This document shows, one piece after another, positions 1 through 11,543 of a DNA stretch of 64,000 nucleotides; the stretch's first letter is position 1; each line of letters starts with the position of its first letter. The position numbers and the translations under genes are program-made. The notes under the pieces are model-generated. The model was not told the DNA's origin. It saw only the letters and a program-made list of their open reading frames with translations, and did no database searches. This stretch comes from Beaufortia kweichowensis (taxonomy: Eukaryota; Chordata; Actinopteri; Cypriniformes; Gastromyzontidae). The stretch spans positions 5,527,001 through 5,591,000 of the forward strand of contig CM032815.1 of assembly GCA_019155185.1 (NCBI GenBank), in the 5' to 3' direction.

Positions 1-89
<89 letters not shown>
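1..89. repeat. (AT)n microsatellite
   Basis: Uninterrupted AT dinucleotide run from the left edge of the window; its true length is unknown because it starts outside the window. Confidence 0.98.
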
Positions 90-90
<1 letters not shown>

Positions 91-340
91 TGTACATCAT
101 GACATTTTTGAATAGGTATTACTGTCCTATCCCAGATGTAAATATTCTTTATATTTTTTCATGTAATAAAAAAGCAAAAACAAAACTGTAAAGCAAACCT
201 TTTTTAGAATGGGTGAATACATGTCATATTTTTGTATTGCATGTGGCTACTGTACACAGTGTCTGTTCTCATCCTTGAAAGACAATAAAACCATGCTTGT
301 CACGTGACTGATGTCAGATTTTTACATATTATTTATTTTT
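90..340 (+). other. Possible 3'UTR tail of an upstream gene
   Basis: AT-rich sequence with AATAAA-type hexamers, one near 165 and a better one at 285-290 followed by a T/G-containing stretch. This would fit the end of a plus-strand transcript whose coding part lies left of the window. No coding sequence is visible, so this is a weak inference; the hexamers could be chance in AT-rich DNA. Confidence 0.2.
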
Positions 341-1831
341 TTATTATGTTGGGATGTGAATATATATGTTGTTATAGTAGTTGTATTTTGCAGTTGTTAT
401 AGTAATGATATAAATATTTAAAATTATTTAAAAAAATATTTTCATTATTAAATATTGAAAAACGTGGATATCATTCTCTGTAACTACTGGAGAAATCAAG
501 AAACGTTTAAGATAATTTATTGTTCAAAATGTGTGATAACTTTGTGCCTTAACGTGTCAATTTCCATTAATTATATAAAATATTACTTTGGTTTGTCTCG
601 GTTATAACTGTAGTGAACTCTAGGGGGCAGTATCTCATTGCAGGAAGCCTCTATGGTTTTCAGTTGTGGACTTGAACCAGCACATGGGATAAAAACAAAT
701 ATTTTAGAATCAACCCTTTTAAAAAGAAAAATGATATGAGTCAATTACTTACAGTACCATGATCTCAATATTGGTTGTGGTTATGCCCCTGCTGTTTCAT
801 ATATTGAAAACAATAATCAATATAAATATTTTTGTCCAGCCTGTCACTAAAGAACATTTTGCAAATTTTAATCAGACTCTTCAACTGAAATAGATGTTGT
901 CCATCAATAAATGAACTGCTCAAAACATCTGTAAACCCATCAGTTTGCTGATCGCAGTTCATATTTTCACATATAACATCACAAGGACGGTTGAGACACC
1001 ACTGTCCATTCACTGTTCTCCACTGCTGAGCTCTTTACAAAGCTTTGCTTTGTGTCTGAGAAAGAGTTTCTAATATCTGTGCGTCTGAGAGCATCTCACA
1101 CTGAGTGCAACAAGTTTCTTTTCCCTCTCTCTTTCTTTTTTTGCCTTTCCACAGATTCATAAATCTGTTTCTTTTACAGCATGTAACTGGAAGTCATATG
1201 CACTCTTACTAATAAAATATCTTTTCATCACCTGTTATAAAATGATTATATACACAATTATTTTATTAATAACATTAAGAAAGAAATAATGATTTTATTA
1301 TTGCATATTTTAATCCACCTAAGGATTAAAAACTCTTTTTTCAAATCACCATAAACAGAGACAATGTAATCGTTACACACCTTTTAGACAGTCACCTTTC
1401 ATATTGATTTGGTCCTGTTAAAACTCTTATTCATAATTTAAATGGATAAATAAACACTGATTTTATCTGTTCTATCTTTATATATATTTTATAAAAATCT
1501 ATTACATTTTTAAGAATGATATTATATTTTAGGAATAAATATATATTACAAGAATAAAATTCTAACAATATATTATAAGAACAAAATGTAATGTAAAATG
1601 TTATTTTATATTAAACTAATTACAATACGTATAACATATTATAAAAATATATTTTCAATTAGTCCATATAAATTGCCCGGAATAATGAATTGATATTCAA
1701 TATTACGTTTTCCTAAATAAACAGTTTAACTATACCGTCCACATCTAAGCTTTACTATAACTGTACCAAACATTTACTGAAGCAATAATAAAAATATAAA
1801 TATTTACAATAGTCTAGTCTCCATGAGTAAA

Positions 1832-1836
<5 letters not shown>
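341..1836. other. Intergenic AT-rich DNA, no gene seen
   Basis: Very AT-rich, with many short open frames on both strands. None has recognisable domain content, codon bias or splice context. An 82-codon minus-strand frame at 765-1013 looks like chance. Confidence 0.6.
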
Positions 1837-1881
<45 letters not shown>

Positions 1882-1902
1882 CTCTCTCTCTCGCTCGCTC
1901 TG
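1837..1902. repeat. (CT)n microsatellite in nf1 upstream region
   Basis: CT dinucleotide run with a few CG interruptions near its right end, lying about 290 bp upstream of the nf1 start codon and directly abutting the GC-rich promoter segment. Confidence 0.95.
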
Positions 1903-2192
1903 TGCACGGCGCATGCGCAGTCGTGCCGTCATCTCTCTCATCTGCACCGCTGTGCTGCTGCTGCTGCTTCGTTGGATCGGAGGATTCAAACTTCCGGCAC
2001 TGTCATGGCGGCATGCTGCTGTTTCTGACACCGATCGGACCGAAAACAGAGCCGCCCCTTGATTGGCCCTCAGCGCGGCACGGATCGAGGACCGCAGGGG
2101 TCGCAGACGGCGGAAGAGGCGTCCTCTTCTCCCCCTCTTCCTCATTATTATTATCTTCATCATCCGCGGCGAAGGTGCAGGCGTGAGCGGCC
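1903..2192 (+). promoter_or_regulatory. nf1: nf1 promoter / 5'UTR, CpG-rich
   Basis: The composition switches abruptly from AT-rich to CpG-rich here. A GCGCATGCGCAG motif at 1909-1920 matches the NRF1 consensus, and a CCGCCCC GC-box lies near 2052-2058. No TATA box is evident, as is usual for housekeeping CpG-island promoters. The segment runs directly into the nf1 ATG at 2193, so it must also contain the 5'UTR. The exact transcription start cannot be read from sequence. Confidence 0.6.
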
Positions 2193-5100
2193 ATGGCGGC
2201 GCAGAAGCCCGTGGAGTGGGTCCAGGCCGTCATCACCCGTTTCGACGAACAGGTCAGAGCCCATCTAAACGTCTCGTCTGCACGGATGCGTTCCGACCTG
2301 CGCAGATACGCAGCCGCTGCCCGCAGGTCAGAGCGTTTCCGTCCGGCAGCTGCGCATCCACTTCTGATCCTGGTGCTGCTGTCATATTCGGGTTCAATGC
2401 ACAGGATAGTGGTTTACTAGGTTTGCCAGATGTTCCTGGAGTAATAACCAATCATTGCCCTGACCCGGAACCTAGACCTAACCCTAAAACGTCATGTTTT
2501 TATTAGCCAATCACTGTGGTTTAATTTTTGCTCTAATCCTGAAACAACACTAACCCTAAACCCCCAAATCAGATGCCCTATAGCAATTTTCCTAATAGTC
2601 AATAGCTTTCAGTTTGTGATATTGTTTAAGATGTGTTTTGCTACTGTAATTGCTGTAACTGTTACTGTAATTTCGTGTCAAGTAATAGATCTTGAATCTT
2701 GTCAGAAGCAACATTAGAGGAGGGACATTGTTTTTCTAGAGAGCGTTTGATTGGTTGAAATGAGTTTGTACGGTGTGAGTCATCAATATTTTTGAGCTGC
2801 AAGTAAATGATGTCAATAATGACAGTGCTGATTGGCATTTATATTGACCGTCTATAGAGGAAGATGCTACTGATATTATGATGTTTGCTTATTGCTTATG
2901 TTGTTTTTTGCCTCTTTAGTGTGAATCCTACTGGTTTAAACCTGCAATTGTCATTATAAAACCCACAGATAAGTAAAAGCATTGTGTAAATGGTTAATCT
3001 GGGATGGTTGCTTTCATTCTCAATTGTTAGTTCTGTTTATACAAAGTTTGAAATTCAGAATCGTCTCTTTGAGTGTTTAAAGAGTGTTGCAATGTTGGTG
3101 TTGTAAAGGCCGGAAGCTTTTGATTTTTCTAGCAGAGAACTAAAGAAACATTGACAGAAATGGAGTTTGTGGATGTAATGTTGACTGAGAAGTATCAAGA
3201 GGATTCTAAGTAAGCAGATTTTGGTTTGAAGAACTTTATTTATCCGAGTTGATTAAAGACACAAGCTCTTATTTTTCCCCTCATGGTTATGATAGGTATT
3301 ACAACAACAAACAAACTGAAACAAAACCAATCCTCATATGTTGTGTCTTTATTCTCTGGGCTAATTCCTGCGGTTGTTACAGAAGATTTGGTTTTCCAGG
3401 GTCTAGATGTAGGTGATTTGTGGGCCGTTTTGAGATCATTGCACTTTGATTGCAGCTCAGAAGCGATTGGGGTGTTTCTTAATGCTAATCCTCACCTAAA
3501 ATTTGGATAATCCCAAAATGGGATTTTGTATTTGCGATTGGCTTTAGAAATGTACACACTAGTTTTCTTAAAAACTAGAATGTTGTAATGTACAATTGAT
3601 AGTGAATTGCTTTAGCGGTGATCTGTACCATTTATTGTGTTGTAGCTAGTTTAAATGTGTTTGTGCACTTGTAAAACTCTTTGTGAATATATGTGTGGTA
3701 TTGGACAAAATAACACATCTTGCATAGAATTTTGCAAGTGAATGTTTGTCCAATCAGATTTTTTAAAGAAAAAAACTTTAATACTGCTTGCCTTTGATAA
3801 TAGCTTTGTGTCCTAATCGAAAGTCTATTGGCTATTTAAAACCCCAGCTTCCTGTTTTAACAGGATATACATCAAATGAGGAAATACATAAAAAGCAAGA
3901 AAAAACTGCAATTATCAACCCATATCATGATCTTTTTATCATCCTGTTTAGCTCTGGTGTGTCATGGCCATTCATTTCTATGGAGGTGAATTTAGTCTAG
4001 TTGAAATATTTGATTGACAAATGCTTTATATAACCCAGACAGAGAGAGTTTAGTGTTCTGTAAGTGGTTTGGAAACTGGAAACTGAAGCTCCTGGTGAAT
4101 TCCCTGGACGGAGTCTAAACTGTGTGTTTGTTTGCTTTCAGCTTCCTGTTAAAGCTGGAGTTCAGAACACACACAGCAAAATCAGCACAGAACACAATAA
4201 GGAATGTCTCATCAACATCTCCAGATACAAATTCTCTCTGGTCATCAGTGGACTGACCAACATGCTGAAGAACGTCAATAACATGGTGAGATTGTGTCAC
4301 GTGATTACTCTGAAAATGTCACAGCCAATCAGATGTTTAGATACAGCTGTGATACAGATTGTAACATATTGCTTGACATTTTGTGTCCTATTGAATATTC
4401 AAAGGTAAAACCATATAAAAGCTCTCTGTGGCCAGAGTTGTCTCTCTCTTTCTTAGTTTGCTGTCTGTCTCTCTTGCAGAGAATATTTGGTGATACTGCA
4501 GAGAAGAACCTCTACCTGTCCCAGCTTATCATCATGGACACGCTGGAGAAGTGCCTAGCAGGGGTGAGAGACATTTGCCACGCACACTCTCTCTCTTTCT
4601 CTCTCTCACACACCATTGAGAATAATTTTCCTGAGAAATCTACTGCAATAGTTAACCCACCAACCAGACTTGAAAAGTTGCTCTGATAACATAAAGTTAA
4701 CACAGTTATCAGTTACCAAGTCCTAATTTCCTAATTACCTATCAAAGTAAACCTTAGAAATGAAAGTATTGAGAGTCTCATCTGGCCTGGAAACCAAAAG
4801 TTGGAAGGCTGGTTCATTGCTCTTTTATTTTGTATTATATATCGCTCTCCAGCAACCCAAAGACAGCATGCGTCTAGACGAGACGATGCTCGTGAAGCAG
4901 CTGCTGCCCGAGATCTGTCATTTCATCCACACGTACCGCGAGGGAAACCAGCACGCAGCCGAGCTGCGGCACTCAGCCTGCGGGGTTCTGTTCTCTCTGA
5001 GCTGCAGTAACTTCAGTGCCGTCTTTAGCCGCATCTCCACCAGGTACACATGAAGAATGATTAAATGATGTTTAACATTGTTCTGTTTGTCACAAGTAAC

Positions 5101-6611
5101 ACACAAGGTGTCAGTGTTACAAAACAGAGACATTAGTAAGTGCTGATCCAGTTTTATTTAGTCTCAAAAACACATTCAGTCCTGGATTGACCAACAGCCG
5201 TAGCACAGATTGTTTACAACAATATGTTACCGTTCACATGCCTGAGACTGTATCTTCTTGACTGTGAATAATATTAAAAACATTTAATAAACATGGTTAT
5301 TGTATAAGCTAATATGATCTCTCTAATATTTTTCCATGTAGGTTGCAGGAATTGACCGTCTGCTCTGAAGATAACGTAGATGTGCACGACATCGAGCTCA
5401 TTCAGTACATCAATGTGGACTGTTGTAAACTCAAACGCCTCCTACAAGGTTTAAATATACTCTAATTTTGCCATTTGTCGATCTTTTTTGCGGATTTGCC
5501 ATTGGTTACACAAACAGATCGCCCTGTTGGTTGATCTAATGTTAATGGACAAACAAGCAACAGTGTTTATTCTTTTGGGGAATTTGTCTACTATCTAGCT
5601 ACTCTTTAGCTTTGAATCACAGTGTAAATCAGTACAAGCGTTTCACAATCTTGCTGAAAAGCAAACGGAAGATATTCATGTGCATCTGTCTTCCTGTGGT
5701 TCTTCCTGCAGAAACTGTGTTTAAATTTAAAGCCTTGAAGAAGCCGGCGCAGCTGAGCGTCATCTATAATCTGGAGAAGGTACGTGTGTGTTTGCGTGTG
5801 TTCAGGAAGGAAACTGGGAAAAGTGAAATGAGCCAGAAGGGAAGGAACTCTTGGTAGTGGTTTCTGATGGGCTAGATAGGATGATGAAAAATGAAGTATA
5901 TATATATTTTAATGATGACATTTTAACAGTATCTTTTCACTGATTTTGGCCTGACACGTTATGTAACGCATCTCCCGTATCTATCTTTCGATTGGATTTT
6001 CAGGCGTTCTGGAACTGGGTGGAGAATTATCCTGATGAATTCACCATGTTGTACCAGAGGCCACAGGCGGACATGGCCGGTACGTCCAATATTTCATATC
6101 AGTATAAGATTTCTGCTTTTTAGAGTTTAGAAATACAGTACTAAATCTGTGTGTGTGTGTGTGTTTTGTAGAGTGTGCAGAGAAACTGTTTGATCTGGTA
6201 GATAGTTTTGCTGAGAGCACAAAGAGGAAGGCGGCTGTGTGGCCGCTACAGATCATCCTCCTCATCCTCTGTCCTGACATCACACAAGACATGTCCAGAG
6301 AAACTCCAGACGACTCCAAAGACAACAAGGCACGTGCTCTCTCACACACAAACATTTGCAGATATACTTAGATAAGAGAATCTGCAACTGATGCTCAACT
6401 ATAGTTATTGTCGTTTTTGATCCTGTTTATCCTGTAGAAGTTATTCCTGGAGAATCTACGGAAAGCCTTGACTGGTCACGGTGGGAGCAAACAGCTCACG
6501 GAGAGCGCGGCCATCGCCTGCGTCAAACTGTGTAAAGCCTGCACATACATTAACTGGGAGGATCATTCTGTCATCTTTCTACTGGTGCAGTCCATCGTGG
6601 TGGATCTGAAG
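2193..6611 (+). other. nf1: nf1 exons 1-9 (N-terminal helical-repeat region)
   Basis: Exons: 2193-2252, 4142-4285, 4480-4563, 4853-5043, 5342-5448, 5712-5779, 6004-6079, 6172-6329, 6438-6611. All nine lengths (60, 144, 84, 191, 107, 68, 76, 158, 174) match the human exons as I know them. The encoded N-terminal alpha-helical repeat region contributes to dimerisation in the known family structure. Exon 8 ends AAG followed by GCACGT, so intron 8 appears to use a GC donor. Intron 1 (2253-4141) is the longest here; I see no gene in it, only unique AT-rich DNA. Confidence 0.93.
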
Positions 6612-9600
6612 GTATGAAAAAATACGACGGCTTCAGTTTGGACTTGTTCATGTTATATTAGACAACTAGAGAGTAAAAGAAAAGGCTTGGCCTAAGAATT
6701 TTGTCATCGTTTATATATCCTCATGTTGGCATTTTGAGAAATGTCTCAGTGGTTTTGTATCCATACAGTGAAAGTCAATGGGGGTCAGTGTTGTTTGGTT
6801 ACCAAAACTCTTAAAAATATCTTGTGTTCTTCAGGTTTGAAATAACGTAAGGATGGATAAATGTGTGAACTATACCTTTAATTCTTTTTATCTGCTTCCA
6901 GGGGTTGCTGTTTAACCCGACAAAGCCATTTTCCAGAGGAGCAGGAAGTCAAAGTGCAGACGTGGACTTGATGATCGACTGTTTCGTCTCCTGTTTCAGA
7001 ATAAACCCACACAACAATCAGCAATTTAAGGTGTGGACACCTTCCAATAAACATGCTAAGAACCAATTATCTCTATGGTCTTCCTGTATGGTTTTTCTTT
7101 GGATGTTCTCAGGTGTGTTTGGCTCCGTCCTCGCCCCCCATCTTCCATTTAGTCCTGGTGAATTCTCTGCACCGAATCATCACCAACGTAAGCGCTGATA
7201 ACGTCCTTATTTCACCTCGGAGAGATAGAATATCAGCTTCACTCTCAGGGTGTCTAAATGTCCTCTGTGTGTCTTTCATCATGTTGTAGTCCCCTCTGGA
7301 CTGGTGGCCGAAGATCGATACGGTGTACTGTTACTCGGGAGAGCTGCGGCACATGTTTACAGAGACTCTGGGGCGAGTCGTCCAGGGCTGCAGCAGTCAC
7401 GCCCCTCTCCGACTGACACCGGTGAGATGCCCGCCCGTGGATCTTAGGGTTGTTTTGCACATTTAATTCAAATTCAAGATTAAATAACAGTTTAAAGTTA
7501 AAATGGTGGTTGATATTTAAGTTTAGTCTCTGGAAATAAGTAAGGTCAAGTCAAGTCAAGTATTTCACATTTGATTTCTGCACATTTTTAACATGTCAGT
7601 CGGTCATCCAGTTATTATAGTGTAGTGAGATCTACATGCATAAAGCTACAAAATAGCATGTATTATGTGGTTACAGATTAATAAAAGTTTTGCTTGTATT
7701 TTTATTAACATTAACATTTACTTTTTAGTTTTAATGTTAATTTTGGTTTGATTTTTCTTTTTTTTAGCAGTTCAGCTATTTGTCGTTTTATTTGTTATAA
7801 TTATTTTACTTATTATTTATTATAACATTATTTTATTTCAGTTATAGTTTAATTTTCATTTATTTTCAATTAACAATTTTAATGCCATAATATAAATTTA
7901 TTCCAGTTTATTGCGGACGCAACGTTTCTAATTTGTGTTTATTTTTTTCAAGTAGTATTTAGACCAATGGGTTGGTCTAAAAATATTGTTTATTTTTTAA
8001 TTTTATTTTTTAATTTTATTTTTTATTTTAGTAAAGTATAATAACCATGGGATCGGAGAAAGTCTTTAACTTAAGAGCTTCAAGTTTCAGCTTTGTTCCT
8101 ATCTCTCTCTTTCGTTTTGTCAGAGTTTGACGTTTAAGGAAAAAATTGGCAGTCTGAAATTCAAAGAGAAGACCACCGATCTGGACACTAGGAGTCACAA
8201 GTATCTGCTGTTGGCTTTAGTGAAGCTCATTAATGCGGATCCCAAATTGATGCTTAATGTGAGTGAGAAGATTCTGCTTCCTCTGAGTTAGTCACAATCC
8301 ATCACAAAACTGCTCTTCTGTATATTTAATGTCCTGTGTGTGTGAATCAGAATCCAGGTAAACCGGGTCTGGAGGTCCACAGCAGCACGGTGGAGCTCAT
8401 CACAGGCGTGGTGCAGCTCGTTCCTCTGGCTAACATGGGAGATATTTCCCAGGAGGCCATGGATGTAAGACCAATCAAAAGCTGTGATGCACATGTTTAT
8501 TTATGGCCTGGTTGTGTAGTAACAAATCTCTTTTTTATTCTCAGGCTCTGTTGGTCCTTCATCAGCCGGACAGCATTGAGCTGTGGAACCCAGACGCCTC
8601 TATGGAAACATTTTGGGACATCAGGTATTCCATTAAAGAGATGCGACACCTTCAGTGGAGTTCAGTAAAGCTCTGCTCGACTGATTGTTTATTGTTGGTC
8701 CAGTTCTCAGGTCCTGTTCTTCATCTGCAAGAAGCTGTTTGGCCATCAGTTAATCAACAGCACAGAGATTCTGAAATGGCTGCGAGAGATTCTCATCTGC
8801 AGGAACAAATTTCTCCTCAGGAACAAGGTGAGATGCTGCTTTTTTGTGTTTCAAAAGGGATTATGGATAAAGTACCTAACCTTCCTTTTTCAGATTAATT
8901 ATGTGTGGGTCCATTGTTGGACAGATGTGACATTTGCAGTCAAAACATATTTATTACCAGTATGAAGTGTCTGTTTATATTTTCATACAGCCCTGCTGAT
9001 AAGTCCAGACATCAGAAAAAAATTATTTTATAGAAAAATAAGAATTATGAATTAAAATGCACAAACCAGATGTAATGAAACCCAATAAATGGAGAAGAGA
9101 TGACCCTTCAAAAAACATAAGTTATTGTATTTGAATTTTCATGCATTTATGACAATTCTGAAAGCGGCACTTTAACTGACTATGAAAAATCATGCTAAAC
9201 TTAAAAAAGTGCTTTAAAACTTTGAGAGAGACCTCACATGGGTATTTAAACCACCAAATATTGACATTTGAGCTGTTTGGTGAAAACCATTGGTGAAACA
9301 TTTATACATTTGTCTTGCTCGTCATTGTACCATCTTACAGCATTCTAGTACTTTTAATATCATTTTTTTTTTTTTTCCTTCACAGGAGCGTGCCACATCA
9401 GGCAGTAACATCGCCATCTGCAGGCAGGCCCAGACCAAGCTGGAGGTTTGTCTTTACATGTTCCTGTGGAGTCCAGACATGGAGGCGGTTCTGGTGGCCA
9501 TGTCCTGTTTTCGTTACCTGTGTGAGGAAGCGGAGATCCGCTGCAGCGCGGAGGACATCCCTGTACAGTCACTCCTGGCCAATTACAACACTTTCATGGA

Positions 9601-11458
9601 GTTTGCATCTGTCAGTAACATGATGATTACAGGTCTGTCTGATATACACAGGGAAAATAAAACTTGAATTGTATAATAATTGTCACTAGATAGCAGCATT
9701 GAGCTTTCCTCACTTGGCCTGACACTTCACAAATGCTTTACATGTTCTCTGTGTGTTCCTCAGGCCGTTCAGCTCTACAAAAGAGAGTAATGGCTTTGCT
9801 TCGGAGGATCGAGCTGCCCACCCCCGGAAACACAGAGGTCAGAGGTCACACATTCACATACATTGCTGTCATTGAACAGTCATCGTTATTTAATGCTCCT
9901 CGCTCAGCCAACATTTCAACTTCCTATCGTCCTTCAGAATAAAAAAAAGCAGAACACATTTGCATTATTCTGGTCATGCTATGTTGTATTTATCGTCACT
10001 GCTTTGAATTTAGTACTCGCAGCATATGCAAAAACTTGTTTTTCCATTCATGGCTGGATTGTGCAATACACTGAAATTTTTTTATATTTCTAAATTGAAG
10101 CAAGTAAACTTGATTTACATTTTCGCTGTCTAATGTAAAGTGAATGTATGGATGTATGATGTCTTTCCAGGCTTGGGAGGACACGCATGCTAAATGGGAA
10201 CATGCGACCAAATTAATTTTAAGCCATCCGAAAACAAAACTAGAAGACAGTCAGGTAAGAAAAAGCCGCACCCTTCACTTGCAGTGGGACGACACCCACA
10301 AAAAAGAATAACAAAAAGATTTTTGTAATTTAGTAACTTTCTTTAACTTATGTTAACTGATTTAATATGCATTAATAAATGCTGAAATTTACGTGAACTA
10401 ACATGAATAAATGTTGTAAAAGTATGGTTCATTGTTAGCTACTGCATTATTTAAAATACAATCTTACTGTGAAGTTTTTTCACATATGTATGTTTTTTAA
10501 AAACTCAAATTTTCAGTGAACAACGTTTTCTAGCATTTCTAAAAATAATGTTTTCAATTTGTTTGATATTTATATATCTTTATTTTTAAGTAAGACTGGG
10601 GTACTCCTGTCATTAATATTGTACCAGGTATTTTCTTTTCCAGACAGACTTGATTTATTTATAATGGAAGAGTTATAATACATTGGGCATTCAAATATAG
10701 ATATTCACATTTAGCAAAGATGTATTTTGTCAAAACTTTACAGCTTACTAACTCCTGTGTCTTGATTTTCAGGAATGGATCAACATGACAGGTTTCCTGT
10801 GTGCACTGGGTGGCGTGTGCCTGCAGCAGAGGAACACGGCTGCTCTCGCCACCTACAGTCCTCCCATGGGCACGCTGAACGATCGCAAGGGCTCCATGGT
10901 GTCTATGTCCTCGTGTGAGGGGAACCCGGAGACGCCCCTGAGCAGGTTCCTGGATCGTCTGCTATCGCTGATGGTGTGCAGTCACGAGAAGGGCCATCAG
11001 ATACGAACTAACGTCAAAGATCTGGTGGGGCTGGAGCTCAGTCCAGCGCTGTACCCCATGCTCTTCAACAAGCTCAAGAACAGCATCAGTAAATTCTTCG
11101 ATGCGCAGGGGCCGGTAAGACTTACGTTATGTTTTCACATGATGAGTTTATTTTTTCTCTGTTCATATAGTGTTACTATCAAGTATATTTGATCTGTGCT
11201 CAAATGTGTTTAGGTGCCAATTAATGAGACCAACACACAGTTTGTGGAGCAGACCATCGCTATCATGAAGAATCTTCTAGATAATCACACAGAGGGCAGT
11301 TCAGAGCATCTGGGTCAAGCCAGCATCGAGAACATGATGCTCAACCTGGTCAGGTATGTGATTTGTCTGCTTGCTGATTGTGTGTATTTGCCATAAACAC
11401 AAGCTTTCTCATCATTAGTAAAGATTTTTGAATTCGTAAAATGATTTTTGAGAGAGAG

Positions 11459-11506
<48 letters not shown>

Positions 11507-11511
11507 CGAGC

Positions 11512-11543
<32 letters not shown>

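Larger units (their letters stand above)
6902..11114 (+). other. nf1: nf1 exons 10-16 and 18-21 (to the end of the Cys/Ser-rich region)
   Basis: Exons: 6902-7030, 7113-7187, 7290-7421, 8124-8258, 8351-8464, 8545-8624, 8704-8827, then (human 18-21) 9386-9632, 9764-9837, 10171-10254, 10773-11114. Exon 10 is 6 nt longer than in human. No exon corresponding to human exon 17 (156 nt) is present between 8828 and 9385. The last exon starts at EWINMTGF, 32 codons downstream of the human exon 21 start, so the segment with the PKA-type RRMSHVS site is absent. Both gaps keep the reading frame. The longer introns 7422-8123 and 10255-10772 hold only AT-rich DNA and repeat fragments. Confidence 0.9.

Noticed and set aside
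765..1013. 82-codon minus-strand frame upstream of nf1
   Set aside because: No recognisable domain, no splice or promoter context, AT-rich surroundings.
2473..2560. CCTAACCCTAA and ACTAACCCTAAACCC telomere-like units in nf1 intron 1
   Set aside because: Only isolated one-and-a-half units separated by unrelated sequence; too short to be an interstitial telomeric array.
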